Below are positions 1 through 8,900 of a stretch of DNA of 64,000 bases, piece by piece. The position numbers and the translations under genes were made by a program. This stretch comes from Phycisphaerales bacterium (GTDB taxonomy: Bacteria; Planctomycetota; Phycisphaerae; Phycisphaerales; UBA1924): the NCBI GenBank assembly GCA_029260395.1, contig JAJDDJ010000001.1, positions 248,001 through 312,000 on the forward strand, given 5' to 3'. Each line of letters starts with the position of its first letter. Position 1 is the first letter of the stretch. The notes under the pieces are model-generated. The model was not told the origin of the DNA, ran no database searches, and saw only the letters and a program-made list of their open reading frames with translations.

Positions 1-81
1 GCGTGCGCGTGCTGGTTGAGATCGAGAGCATTGTCCATCTTCGGGCCTTCTTTTTTTGGCCCCAACCCAGGGAGCAGCTTC

Positions 82-1710
82 GTGCAAAAGAACATCAGTG
101 CGGCGGCCGTCATTCTCGCTATCGCTGGCAACGCAGCCGCCCAGACAGACTTGCTGCCTGACATCGTGGTCGTCAAAGACAACCTCTTTGATCACTACGT
201 ACAGGGCAACGAGCTTCGTCTCTCCAACGGCACCGCGAACGTCGGCGAAGGAAAGTTCCATCTCTACGGCGGGCCGGACAACGGCGACGGGACTCAGCAG
301 GTAATCCAGCGCGTCTTCAAGACCGATGGCTCCTTCACCGACCGGGCTGCGGGCAACTTCGTGTTCCACTCCCAGCACAACCACATCCACGTGGAATCGT
401 GGGCCAGCTATCGCCTGCGGGAGATCACCCAGCCGGGCAACGGCGTGGGCCCGATCGTTGCGGAGGGTGCCAAGACCAGCTTTTGCATCATCGATCTGGG
501 CGTGCACGACACAACCCTGCCGAACTACAACCCCAGCGGCGAGTTCTTCAGTTGCGGCTCGACCATCCAAGGGCTGAGCGTCGGCTGGGTGGATGTCTAT
601 TCCTCTGGCTTAACGGGCCAGTCCATCGACATCACGGGCGTGGCTGCGGGCGAGTACTGGCTCGAGTCGGTCGTTGACCCCGACAACAGCTTCCTTGAGG
701 CCGACGAGACCAACAACGCTACGCGGATCATGGTCACGATCGGCGGCGGCGGCGGCTCGATCGATCCCGATGCCTACGAGCCCAACGACTCGCGCTCCGA
801 GACCATCGGCCGAACTGTCGGCGCGATCAACAGCCCCAACCTCGGACCCGTTGGGCCCGAGACCACCATCACGGACCTCACCATCGAGTCCTCGGGCGAC
901 GACGATTTCTACCGCTTCTACATGCCCGCCACAGGCGGCAGCGGCGACTTCGTCCGCATCGAGTTCCCGCACTCAGCTGGCGACATCGACATGCGGCTCC
1001 GCAGGGACACAGGCAACTCGCTCGAAACGAGCCAGGGCACGTCTAACTCTGAGGAGATCTCGCTGCAGGGTTACTCCGCGGGCTGGTACGTGGTCGAGGT
1101 CTACGGCTACTCGGGCGCTACGAGCCCGTCGATCGACCTGACCATCAACCCGTCGGCCAACCAAGCGCCGACGATCGATGTCGTCAACCCGCCGGCCGGC
1201 GACATCCGCCGCGAGCACGGCAATGAGAACTACACCGTGACCTGGACCTCGAACGACCCCGAGGGCAACGAGACATGGGTAAACGTGTACGCCAACACGA
1301 GTGCCGCGTTCGACGGCAACGAGGTGCTGCTGCCCACGAGCATCAACACGCCTGCGGGCTTGGGCGCGTACATCGTCAACTCCGCCGAGCTCGCGCCCGA
1401 TCAGTCCTACTGGTTCTACGTCGAAATCACCGACGGCGGCACCCTTGGCGGTGAATGGTCGGACGGCACCGTCACGTTCTATGACCACTGCACGGGCGAC
1501 ATCGCCAACGACTTTGGCTCGATCGGCCCCGACGGTATGGTGAGCTTTGGCGACTTCCTCGCGCTGCTCGGCCTCATCGGACCCTGTCCCGGCGGCTTGC
1601 CCGGCTGCACAGGCGATATCGCCGATGACTTCGGCACCATCGGCGGCGATGCGCAGGTGAGCTTTGGCGACTTCCTCGCGCTGCTCGGCCTCATCGGGCC
1701 CTGCCAGTAA
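82..1710 (+). CDS. Secreted lysyl-oxidase-like protein with PPC domain and two GC-type dockerin repeats
   Basis: The product is a predicted 542-residue exported protein. A GTG start at 82 is chosen because GGGAG lies 8 bases upstream and a signal peptide follows directly (hydrophobic core AAAVILAIAG, cleavage near AAAQ); an upstream in-frame TTG at 16 would put extra residues before it. Residues about 25-225 resemble the lysyl oxidase family (PF01186), with the copper-site pattern HNHIH at 99-103 and downstream Cys residues. Residues about 230-355 look like a bacterial pre-peptidase C-terminal (PPC) domain starting at DAYEPNDS, followed by an Fn3-like segment. The C-terminus carries two 39-codon dockerin-like repeats. 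Known family members oxidise lysine side chains, but many bacterial homologues are untested, so the substrate is unknown. It stands alone and is followed by a terminator. Confidence 0.85.
   Translation: MQKNISAAAVILAIAGNAAAQTDLLPDIVVVKDNLFDHYVQGNELRLSNGTANVGEGKFHLYGGPDNGDGTQQVIQRVFKTDGSFTDRAAGNFVFHSQHNHIHVESWASYRLREITQPGNGVGPIVAEGAKTSFCIIDLGVHDTTLPNYNPSGEFFSCGSTIQGLSVGWVDVYSSGLTGQSIDITGVAAGEYWLESVVDPDNSFLEADETNNATRIMVTIGGGGGSIDPDAYEPNDSRSETIGRTVGAINSPNLGPVGPETTITDLTIESSGDDDFYRFYMPATGGSGDFVRIEFPHSAGDIDMRLRRDTGNSLETSQGTSNSEEISLQGYSAGWYVVEVYGYSGATSPSIDLTINPSANQAPTIDVVNPPAGDIRREHGNENYTVTWTSNDPEGNETWVNVYANTSAAFDGNEVLLPTSINTPAGLGAYIVNSAELAPDQSYWFYVEITDGGTLGGEWSDGTVTFYDHCTGDIANDFGSIGPDGMVSFGDFLALLGLIGPCPGGLPGCTGDIADDFGTIGGDAQVSFGDFLALLGLIGPCQ
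1489..1707 (+). repeat. Two tandem GC-type dockerin repeats (copy set 1)
   Basis: Two 39-codon units each begin with Cys-Thr-Gly-Asp-Ile-Ala and end LLGLIGPC. The EF-hand-like part reads DGMVSFGDF and DAQVSFGDF. Four related sets occur in this window with the same or nearly the same spacing. Confidence 0.85.
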
Positions 1711-1744
1711 CGCGGCCGAGCAACTAACGTGCTCCCGAATTCCG

Positions 1745-1777
1745 AGCCCGGTCGCCCCTTGGCGGCCGGGCTTTTTT
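1745..1777 (+). terminator. Rho-independent terminator after the lysyl-oxidase-like gene
   Basis: A GC-rich stem (AGCCCGG...CCGGGCT with an inner CGCC/GGCG) is followed by six T residues at 1772-1777. It terminates plus-strand transcription and separates this gene from the convergent glycosyltransferase gene. Confidence 0.8.
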
Positions 1778-1787
1778 GTTGCGATCG

Positions 1788-3446
1788 CTACTCGCTGGCC
1801 GCCCGGCCGAGGGCCGAGAGCTCCCGCTCGATCTCGTCGGCGATCCGCACCCATGACGGCTGACCCGGCGTGATCGAGACGTGACGATCGAAGAACGCCT
1901 GCTGGCGCTGGACGACCGACGCGGGGCTTTCTGCAAGCAGCCCCTCGATCGCACCAACGAGTTCCTGCTGATTCGTGGTGATCGGGTAAGCGCCGTCGGG
2001 TTTGAGGAACTTGTCGATGCGCTCGCCGTGCGGGTTGTGGTAGACCACTCCAACGCCAAGCGCCATGGCTTCGAGCAGCACGCCGCTGAACCGACTCACA
2101 AGCACCCGGCATTCGCGCAGGTCGTCGTAGAGCGGGCGATCTGAAACGGGTACGCCGCTGAAGTCGCCCTCGTCGGCGTGGTGGCGGCTCACGATGTGAT
2201 CGACGCTGAGCTCTTTGCACGCACCCACAGCCGACGCGAGCCACGCTGGCTGGTCTTGGGTGTACAGGCCGTAAGTAAAGTTGGAGTTGATGACGACACG
2301 CTTAGAACGGCTCGATGGCCTCGGCTCACCCGCGAGCTGTTCGATGCGAGTCGAGCCTGTGAGCCGTGCGTCCCGACCCGCAAAGAACTTTTGGTCGTGT
2401 TCGCCCACGAGCAGCGCGATGCCTGCGTGCTGGTAAGCGCCGCGATGCACGCCCACGCCGAGGTGCTCGACGTGCGTATCCTCGTAATCTTGTACGCCTT
2501 CGACCAGAGCCATGCTCGTGGTCCGCCGCGATCGACACTCGACCACTCGGTCGTGTACCGGCGGGCTCCAGTCATTCATCACGAATAGCACGCCCGGCTC
2601 GACGCGGTCCAAGATGTCACGCACCGCGTGCGTGTGGGGCAAGCCCAGCTCCCGCATCACCTGACCCGAGCCCTCGTCCGCGTAGCAGTTGGTGATGTCC
2701 ACGAACAGCGAGCTGATGCCGCGCTTGCTCAGTTCGCTCGCCACCGCGGCCATCTCCCGCGTGTGGTAAGCGTTGTGCGGCATGAAGAGCACATCGGCCT
2801 TGGGCAACGCTTCGCGTTCGGGCGCCTCGCCCTTGGCTCGAACGTCAGAAGCCCCGGCTAACGCGTGCCCCGCAAGTCGCCATCGGCCCAGAAGGTCGGT
2901 AAACAACTCGGGCGGCTCAAGGTCGACGGCGAACCCCCCCACCGACTTGAGAACTGTCGTGCCCAACAGCCGTGGCCCATCTGGAGTTGCCACCGTTCCA
3001 GCCACACGGGCCTGCTCGGCGGCGCGGACCAGCCGCCAGATAGCGTGGGGCTCAAGCTCTTCGCCAAGGAGCATCGGCACGATCCAGACCCCGCGAGCCT
3101 CGGTCAATGCTGCGTTGAATGCCGAGCCGGTGCCTTGCGGCCATGGGCGATGGAGGACCCGAAGCCTCTCAGATTTCGGTAGCAACCCATCCAGCCGGGC
3201 TCGTTCTTCGGGCCGCGAGCCGTCGTCGATGACAATGCACTCAATCGATGGGTAACGCTGACCGAGCGCGGAACGGGAGGTCTTCGCGGCAAACACCGGC
3301 TGATCGCGGTGCGCGACCAAGACGCTGACCAGCGGGCGGGCGTTCGCGGAGCGTGCCGCCGAGTTGATCCAGATGCCGTCGATCCATCGCGCAAGCGACG
3401 GCGCCGTGCTCTGAAGTGTTGTACGCAGTCGCTGCCGCCAATGCAC
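1788..3446 (-). CDS. Two-domain glycosyltransferase (GT2-like N-terminus, GT-B/CDP-glycerol-transferase-like C-terminus)
   Basis: The 552-residue product has an N-terminal GT-A nucleotide-sugar fold of family 2 type: PLVSVLVAHRDQ at about 38-49 and the acidic loop CIVIDDGSRPEE about 30 residues later. From about residue 210 it resembles GT-B capsule or CDP-glycerol glycerophosphotransferase proteins (VLFMPHNAYHTREM, VINSNFTYGLYT, LVSRFSGVLLEAMALG). The GTG start is supported by GGAGG just upstream on the minus strand. No membrane helix is apparent, so it is probably cytoplasmic and acts in surface polysaccharide synthesis. Acceptor and donor cannot be read from sequence. It is divergent from the methyltransferase gene with about 60 bases between them. 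Confidence 0.7.
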   Translation of the reverse strand: MHWRQRLRTTLQSTAPSLARWIDGIWINSAARSANARPLVSVLVAHRDQPVFAAKTSRSALGQRYPSIECIVIDDGSRPEERARLDGLLPKSERLRVLHRPWPQGTGSAFNAALTEARGVWIVPMLLGEELEPHAIWRLVRAAEQARVAGTVATPDGPRLLGTTVLKSVGGFAVDLEPPELFTDLLGRWRLAGHALAGASDVRAKGEAPEREALPKADVLFMPHNAYHTREMAAVASELSKRGISSLFVDITNCYADEGSGQVMRELGLPHTHAVRDILDRVEPGVLFVMNDWSPPVHDRVVECRSRRTTSMALVEGVQDYEDTHVEHLGVGVHRGAYQHAGIALLVGEHDQKFFAGRDARLTGSTRIEQLAGEPRPSSRSKRVVINSNFTYGLYTQDQPAWLASAVGACKELSVDHIVSRHHADEGDFSGVPVSDRPLYDDLRECRVLVSRFSGVLLEAMALGVGVVYHNPHGERIDKFLKPDGAYPITTNQQELVGAIEGLLAESPASVVQRQQAFFDRHVSITPGQPSWVRIADEIERELSALGRAASE

Positions 3447-3469
3447 GCGATCCTCCCGCTCTTAGCCCG

Positions 3470-3498
3470 CCGACAGCCGAGAGGGACCATGGTATCGT
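3470..3498 (+). promoter_or_regulatory. Candidate promoter giving a leaderless methyltransferase mRNA
   Basis: CCGACA (-35, four of six consensus bases) and TATCGT (-10, four of six) are 17 bases apart. The -10 ends seven bases before the ATG at 3506, which would place transcription start at or next to the start codon. No Shine-Dalgarno is present. Inferred by eye. Confidence 0.4.
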
Positions 3499-3505
3499 GC
3501 GAGTG

Positions 3506-5704
3506 ATGCCCGCCGCCAACGCCAGACCGAATCCGAGCACGCCGGCGCTCGAACGGGTGCCGCGCCAGCTCTCCGTTCCGTTCGGCAGAGCGTTTATTGC
3601 AGCGGTCGAGTCCGAGGCCAGCCGCTGGCTCTCACGGGCTGACGACCGCGAGCTTGAAGCGGCCTGCGCCAAGCCGGCCGCGATGTCGGCCAGGGCGGAG
3701 TGGCTCGTATTGGGCAGCGTGCTGAGATCGCACAGCTGCGCTGCGTGGACCGGTGGGGTGTTTGTTCGAGGCGAAGAATCAACCGCCTGCTCGCTGAGTT
3801 GCGAAGCTTGCGAACCCATCGTTAGGAGTCTTGATGGACCTGAAGGCACTGAGGTCATGGCGTCGCTCGCGTCGGCGCATCAGACGGTGCTCGGGCGGGT
3901 GACCCGCATCGATCCGGTCGCAAGGGCGCTGCGTCTGTTGCCGGCGCGCGATAGCCAGAGGCGCAGGCTGGGGGCGTTCTACACGCCCTTGCCCATCGTC
4001 CAGCACCTACTCGACATCGCTCTGGAGCCTGTCTTGGACCAGGCCTGCAGTTCTCAGGATCCGGTAGCGTCACTACGCGCGATTCGGGTGTGCGACCCCG
4101 CGTGCGGCGACGGCCGGTTCTTGTTGGCTGCGGGGCTGCGGATTGCCGAGCGCCTAGCGGTCCTTGAACCCGGATCGCCGGGCCTTCCCCGCATGCCGCA
4201 GACGATGGAACGGGTCTGCAAAGATTGCCTGTTCGGCGTGGACCTCGACCCGATCGCGGTCGAGCTGGCGGTCGCGTCGGTCTGCCTCGCCTGCGGTCCG
4301 GCCGCGAATCCTGCGCTGGCTGACTCGCTGCGGATGCACCTTCGCACGGGCGATGCCCTGCTTGGCGCGCCGCATGATGACCCAAGCCTGCGAGACCCGA
4401 CCAGCGCCGATGGCTGGTGTCACGCACGTTTGGGCACCGGGGATCGCCGCCCCCTGTTCCACTGGGGGATCGAGTTTGCCTCGGTGTTCGCCGACCGAGC
4501 TGGCTTCGATGTGGTTGTCGGAAACCCGCCGTTTCTGAACCAGCTTCGCACCTCGACCACGACCGATCGCGCCTGGGCGATGCTCGTTCGAGAACGGCTC
4601 GGCGAAGATCTCGGGAGCTATACCGATACGTCGGCAGCGTTCATGCTGCTCGCGGCGAAGCTGGCGCGACCGGGAGGTCGGGCGTGCCTCATTCAGCCGC
4701 AATCGCTGCTCGCAGCGCGCGATGCCCGCCCGGTACGCAGCGCACTGCTGGCGATGGGATCGCTGGAATCGCTCTGGGTCTCGGGCGGTCAGCCGTTCGC
4801 TGGTGTTGGCACGCGGGTGTGCGCACCATCAGTCCGCATAGGCAGCTCCAACAGCACGGCTCTCGCGCGTTCGTTCGGTGAGAAGTTCGAACCGATGAGA
4901 CCTGTGAGGATCACACGCACCGCCCTCAGAACATCGCCGACCTGGTCGCACCTGATCGAGCCCGGAGCTGTTCGGCTCGCCGCCTCTCGCAGCGGCCTGC
5001 AGACGCTTGGCGACTACGCCCGCGCGACCGCTGACTTCCGCGACCAGTACTACGGCCTTGTTGGGGTGCTCCTCGAAGATTCGTCGTTGCCAGCTGGCAC
5101 GCCGGCCCAAGACCGCCGATTCCCGTCGTTGGTCACGTCGGGGCTCATCGACCTCGCTACCTGCAAGTGGGGGTCTGTGCCAACTCGCGTCCACAAGCAG
5201 CGATGGGAGGCACCCCGCATCGATCGGGCCAGACTCGAGCGCGAGACCGATCTCGGCCCGTGGCTCGCATCAAGGCTGGTTCCCAAGATTCTTCTTGCGA
5301 CGCAGACGCGCGTAATCGAGCTGATTGTCGATGAGGCGGGCGTGCTCGCCCCCAGTGTGCCCGTGATCACCGTCACGCCGATAGAGCCATCAAGGCTCTG
5401 GCATGTCGCAGCGGCGCTGGCCTCGCCCCTAGCGTGCGCCTTCGCGGTCGAACGGCATGAGGGCACGGCGCTCTCGGCGGGCGCGATCAAGCTCAGTGCT
5501 CGCCAGGCGATGGACCTGCCTTGCCCGATGCCCGGTGAGCCGTGGGACGCGGCCGCCGAGGCGTTCCGCGGAGCGAGCCATTCAGCCGCCGACCGCCGAG
5601 CCAAGCTCACCGAGTGCGCTCGGCACATGCTCGAAGCTTCGGGTGTTCGTGATGCCGATCGCGACGAACTGCTGAGTTGGTGGCTCGACCGCCAGCGGGC
5701 TTAG
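3506..5704 (+). CDS. Solitary N6-adenine DNA methyltransferase (Eco57I/type IIG-like)
   Basis: The 732-residue protein carries the hallmarks of amino-methyltransferases: a GAFYTP motif at about 160, SAM-binding motif I DPACGDGRFLL at about 198, an acidic LFGVDLDPIAVELA motif II and catalytic motif IV VVGNPPF at about 343. The remaining ~370 C-terminal residues look like the target-recognition part of Eco57I/TaqI-type enzymes. No PD-(D/E)xK or other nuclease motif was noticed and no restriction partner is adjacent, so it may be an orphan methylase, a type IIG enzyme with an unseen nuclease segment, or part of a phage-defence system encoded elsewhere. The ATG at 3506 is preferred because of the promoter-like elements directly upstream. 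Confidence 0.75.
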   Translation: MPAANARPNPSTPALERVPRQLSVPFGRAFIAAVESEASRWLSRADDRELEAACAKPAAMSARAEWLVLGSVLRSHSCAAWTGGVFVRGEESTACSLSCEACEPIVRSLDGPEGTEVMASLASAHQTVLGRVTRIDPVARALRLLPARDSQRRRLGAFYTPLPIVQHLLDIALEPVLDQACSSQDPVASLRAIRVCDPACGDGRFLLAAGLRIAERLAVLEPGSPGLPRMPQTMERVCKDCLFGVDLDPIAVELAVASVCLACGPAANPALADSLRMHLRTGDALLGAPHDDPSLRDPTSADGWCHARLGTGDRRPLFHWGIEFASVFADRAGFDVVVGNPPFLNQLRTSTTTDRAWAMLVRERLGEDLGSYTDTSAAFMLLAAKLARPGGRACLIQPQSLLAARDARPVRSALLAMGSLESLWVSGGQPFAGVGTRVCAPSVRIGSSNSTALARSFGEKFEPMRPVRITRTALRTSPTWSHLIEPGAVRLAASRSGLQTLGDYARATADFRDQYYGLVGVLLEDSSLPAGTPAQDRRFPSLVTSGLIDLATCKWGSVPTRVHKQRWEAPRIDRARLERETDLGPWLASRLVPKILLATQTRVIELIVDEAGVLAPSVPVITVTPIEPSRLWHVAAALASPLACAFAVERHEGTALSAGAIKLSARQAMDLPCPMPGEPWDAAAEAFRGASHSAADRRAKLTECARHMLEASGVRDADRDELLSWWLDRQRA

Positions 5705-6051
5705 CCCGGCGAGCGGTTCTGAGCATCATCTGAGTTCCGACCAAACCACGATCAAAGTGCGACAGTCTCGGGAGAGCGCGCCCCGATGCGGATTATCGGC
5801 AAAGAAGTACAGATAGTTCCCCGCGTAGGGAACACACTGTTGATACCGGGTGTAACTCTCGTTGGCGGCACCACCGGCGTGGGCCGCCCAATGGCCCGAT
5901 GCTCGGCTTCTCATCTGGGGCGGAGGGTGGGACGCGGGCAGCCAAGCGCACAAACCCTGCGAAGCACCCCAGCCAACGGGCTTCGGAGCCTCCACAGAGA
6001 GCAAGCGATGCCCAACCGATCGGCCCGGAACCCGATAACGAGATCCCACGC
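5705..6051 (+). other. 347-base non-coding region with a small inverted repeat
   Basis: No convincing gene was seen. GTTCCC at 5817-5822 and GGGAAC at 5829-5834 form a 6-bp inverted repeat with a 6-base spacer, a possible operator for the downstream LuxR-type gene. In-frame ATG codons exist upstream of 6052, but the residues they would add are low in complexity. Confidence 0.4.
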
Positions 6052-6726
6052 ATGCAACCGCTCACGCTGACACACCCCATGGCCGACACCGACCACGAGT
6101 CCGACGTTCTATGGCACGCCCTGCTCGGCACGACCGACTCGATGGTACTCGTGCTCGACCCAGCGGGCATAATCAGTGCCGCCAATGCGCCCGCCAAAGA
6201 ACTCCTCTCGCTCGACGATGGATCGTTGGGTGCCGCCACGAGGCTCGACTCGGTTATGCCAAGCCCGCTGGCAGGCGAGTTGTCCAAAGCGGCCCGTTCC
6301 TCCAGCGAAACAGACACGCCGCTGCTCGTCGAGACCGTGCTCAAGGGGCGCTGGCTCAGGCTTACGCTCAGGCCTTGCGACTACGGCGGCGCGCGGGCGG
6401 TCCTCGCGGTCGCCTCGCTCGGGCATGACAGCCAAGCAGACCCGAGCCTGCGCAGAATCCGCACCACCAACGACGATCTGGGCGACCTTGGAGCGCTCAC
6501 GCCACGCGAGCTCGAAATCCTGCGACTCATCGCCCTGGGCCTGTCCACCAACGACATTGCCAAGGTGCTGTTCCGCTCGGTCAAGACCGTTGAGGGTCAC
6601 CGCGTAAGCCTGGGAGCCAAGCTCAAGGTCACCAACCGCGTGGAACTCGCGCGGATCGCCCTGCGGTGTGGCATCATCACGCTCGACACGCCCGCCCCGG
6701 TGATCTCGGACACCGACGAGAGCTGA
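6052..6726 (+). CDS. PAS-like / LuxR-type HTH transcriptional regulator
   Basis: The 224-residue regulator has an N-terminal PAS-like sensor segment (MVLVLDPAGIISAANAPAKE, about 30-50) and a C-terminal GerE/LuxR helix-turn-helix beginning at LTPRELEILRLIALGLS and continuing through VKTVEGHRVSLGAKL. No receiver domain with a phospho-acceptor Asp is evident, so it is not a classical response regulator. The start is uncertain: 6052 fits protein length, while 5899 and 6079 are alternatives. Neighbours give no clear regulon; the next gene starts only 36 bases later but has its own -10-like box. Confidence 0.75.
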   Translation: MQPLTLTHPMADTDHESDVLWHALLGTTDSMVLVLDPAGIISAANAPAKELLSLDDGSLGAATRLDSVMPSPLAGELSKAARSSSETDTPLLVETVLKGRWLRLTLRPCDYGGARAVLAVASLGHDSQADPSLRRIRTTNDDLGDLGALTPRELEILRLIALGLSTNDIAKVLFRSVKTVEGHRVSLGAKLKVTNRVELARIALRCGIITLDTPAPVISDTDES

Positions 6727-6762
6727 ACCGCTCGTTCGCCGCGGGGGCCGTATCCTGAGCGC

Positions 6763-7353
6763 ATGCCGAGGCCAGCGGTCTTTCTCGACCGCGACGACAC
6801 CCTGATACGCAATCGCACGCTGCCACCCCCACCGCTGCCAGCTGCGCCGGGCGATTTGGTCGACGCGGCGCTCGTGGAGGTGCTGCCCGGGGCGCTCAAG
6901 GCATGTGCACAGCTCGCGAGCCTCGGTTTGCCATTGATCGTGGTGACCAACCAGGGCGTGGTAGCGCGCGGCGGGCTGACACTCGATGGGCTCGAAGCCA
7001 TCCACGATCGGCTCGACGACCTTCTGGTTCTTGGCGACGGCACCCCGCTGCTGACCGCGCTCTACGCCTGCCCGTACCACCCGAAGGGCACGGTCGAGCC
7101 GTTCAACCTCGAGCACCCGTGGCGCAAGCCCCAGCCGGGCATGTTTTTGCAGGCCGCCGAGGACCATGAGCTTGATCTGTCGCAGTCTTGGATGGTGGGC
7201 GACGCATCGCGCGACATCGAGGCAGCCATGGCTGCTGGCATCGCAGCCGAGCGCTCGCTGCTGATCGGGGATGCACCCGGCGCACGGTTCGCGGACCTTG
7301 CCCAAGCAGCAGACCACATCGCAACTTGCATCTCCAAGGCGGGTGGCGGTTGA
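6763..7353 (+). CDS. gmhB: HAD-family D-glycero-D-manno-heptose-1,7-bisphosphate 7-phosphatase-like protein
   Basis: The 196-residue HAD-IIIA phosphatase shows motif I FLDRDDTLI with the nucleophile Asp, motif II VVTNQG and a GDASRDIEAAMAAG motif IV. It matches GmhB in length and in the segment CPYHPKGTVEPF...RKPQPGM. GmhB normally carries a Cys-x-His loop followed by Cys-x-Cys that binds zinc; here the second Cys pair is replaced by residues around EHPW, so zinc binding may be lost. TATCCT ends six bases before the ATG and there is no Shine-Dalgarno, suggesting a leaderless mRNA. The stop codon overlaps the start of a heptosyltransferase-like gene, which supports a role in LPS-type heptose synthesis. 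Confidence 0.8.
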   Translation: MPRPAVFLDRDDTLIRNRTLPPPPLPAAPGDLVDAALVEVLPGALKACAQLASLGLPLIVVTNQGVVARGGLTLDGLEAIHDRLDDLLVLGDGTPLLTALYACPYHPKGTVEPFNLEHPWRKPQPGMFLQAAEDHELDLSQSWMVGDASRDIEAAMAAGIAAERSLLIGDAPGARFADLAQAADHIATCISKAGGG

Positions 7354-8426
7354 GCGCTCCCAATCGGATCCTTGTGATCGGGCCATCTTGGGTGGGCGAT
7401 GCGGTGATGGCCACTCCAGCGCTTCGTCTGCTGCGAGACAATCTGCCGCGAACGACCATCGATGTGCTGACCAAGCCGCCCGTCGATCAGGTGCTCGACG
7501 GGCTGAGCACCATCAATAGGGTGCGCACCTCTAAGCCCAGAACCGTGCGCCAGCGTCTCTCGCTTGCAAGCTTGCTCCGCAACAAGGACTACGACGCAGC
7601 CCTGCTGCTCTCCAACGGCTTTAGCTCAGCCGCGTACGCAGCACTCGCTCGCATTCCAAGGCGCGTGGGCTACGCCCGCGACAGCCGATCCGCCCTGCTC
7701 ACCGATCGGCTCATCGCGCCCAAGCGCCCGGGCTCGACACTCTTCAAACCCAAGTGGGCGCTGATCCCGGCAGCTCGGTACTACCTCGACGCAGCCGCCG
7801 CACTGCTCTGTATCGAGCCGCCCAACATCGTTCCGTTGATGGAACTCGCCGTCACCCCCACCGACGAGGCCGAGGCCCGCAGGCTGTTGCACCAAGCTAG
7901 CGTTCGCCCGGATCAGGGGTTCGCTGTGCTCAACCCCGGCGGCAACAACGAGGCCAAGCGCTGGCCCGCAGAGCGCTTCGCCCAGCTCGCCAGGCATCTC
8001 GCCACCGCCCACGGCCTAGCGGTGCTCATCAACGGCTCGCCCGCAGAATCGGTCCTCACCGGCAGCATCGCCCGTGCGTCGGGGGCGATCAGCCTGCCCG
8101 CAATCGGCGGCTCGATCCCCGGCCTCAAAGCCTTGCTCAGCCGAGCGAGCCTGCTGGTGACCAACGACACGGGTCCGAGGCACATCGCGGCAGCGTTCGG
8201 CACGCCCGCGGTCAGCCTGTTCGGCCCGACCGACCACCGCTGGACGACGATCCCGACCCGGCCTCTGGCGGACGGCTCAGGCTCGGAGGTGATACTGCTG
8301 GCCGATCCGGACCTGCCTGAGAATGAGCTTGCCAACGACCACCCGCAGCGCTGCCGAATCGACCGGATCGAGCTGGCGTCGGTGGTCGAAGCGAGCGATC
8401 GGCTGCTGGCCGCGACGACTGCTTGA
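7350..8426 (+). CDS. waaF: Glycosyltransferase family 9 (lipopolysaccharide heptosyltransferase II-like)
   Basis: The 358-residue GT9 enzyme starts RILVIGPSWVGDAVMATPALR, the typical N-terminal GT-B motif of WaaF/RfaF, and has the donor-binding motifs NPGGNNEAKRWPAERF and TNDTGPRHIAAAFGTP. The start is TTG at 7350, overlapping the TGA of the phosphatase gene as TTGA, with a G-rich stretch upstream as ribosome-binding site. Known family members transfer ADP-heptose onto the LPS core in the cytoplasm. Coupling to the GmhB-like gene supports that reading, although planctomycete LPS chemistry is poorly known and another nucleotide sugar is possible. Confidence 0.8.
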   Translation: MSAPNRILVIGPSWVGDAVMATPALRLLRDNLPRTTIDVLTKPPVDQVLDGLSTINRVRTSKPRTVRQRLSLASLLRNKDYDAALLLSNGFSSAAYAALARIPRRVGYARDSRSALLTDRLIAPKRPGSTLFKPKWALIPAARYYLDAAAALLCIEPPNIVPLMELAVTPTDEAEARRLLHQASVRPDQGFAVLNPGGNNEAKRWPAERFAQLARHLATAHGLAVLINGSPAESVLTGSIARASGAISLPAIGGSIPGLKALLSRASLLVTNDTGPRHIAAAFGTPAVSLFGPTDHRWTTIPTRPLADGSGSEVILLADPDLPENELANDHPQRCRIDRIELASVVEASDRLLAATTA

Positions 8427-8479
8427 CCTCTTCCCGTGGCTACAAGCCTGTGCCACCCAGAGACGCTCAACTCGGCTCC

Positions 8480-8507
8480 TTGACCGACCGATGGCCCCTC
8501 CTACCAT
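8480..8507 (+). promoter_or_regulatory. Candidate promoter for tRNA-Ala
   Basis: TTGACC and TACCAT are separated by 16 bases, 52 bases upstream of the tRNA. The same TACCAT hexamer precedes tRNA-Arg at 26049-26054 and the [2Fe-2S] protein gene at 51563-51568. Confidence 0.45.
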
Positions 8508-8558
8508 CAGCACGCACGTCTGGGGCCAAGTCCTAGCCGAGCGACAAATTGACCCGTC

Positions 8559-8631
8559 GGGGGCGTAGCTCAGTTGGTAGAGCGCTTCCATGGCATGGAA
8601 GAGGTCGCGTGTTCGACTCACGTCGCCTCCA
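8559..8631 (+). tRNA. tRNA-Ala (anticodon GGC)
   Basis: A full cloverleaf folds: acceptor GGGGGCG/CGCCTCC with one G-U pair, D-stem GCTC/GAGC, anticodon stem CTTCC/GGAAG around loop ATGGCAT with anticodon GGC, and T-arm GCGTG-TTCGACT-CACGT. The CCA end is not encoded. Confidence 0.95.
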
Positions 8632-8642
8632 CTTCGACGCAA

Positions 8643-8674
8643 ACGCCCCCGGCATCATGCTGGGGGCGTTTTTT
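8643..8674 (+). terminator. Rho-independent terminator of tRNA-Ala
   Basis: ACGCCCCC pairs with GGGGGCGT around a further-pairing loop, followed by six T residues. It begins 12 bases after the tRNA. Confidence 0.9.
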
Positions 8675-8900
8675 ATGGGATGAGGGAATGGGCTCGTCTA
8701 GGAGTTGACCCGCTTGAGCTTCACAATTCCGTTACGCCCAAGTCGGGAACCAACCTAACGCGTTTCGCTGAAATGAACTGTTCTGACCAATTCCCTTTCT
8801 AATCCGCTCCCACGTGTGGTATCGTTTTGTGTTGGGAAACCCCCGCTAGCGTTCGCGGGACTGTTGAGAACCGGAATACCTGAATCAGGAGAGAGACCCC

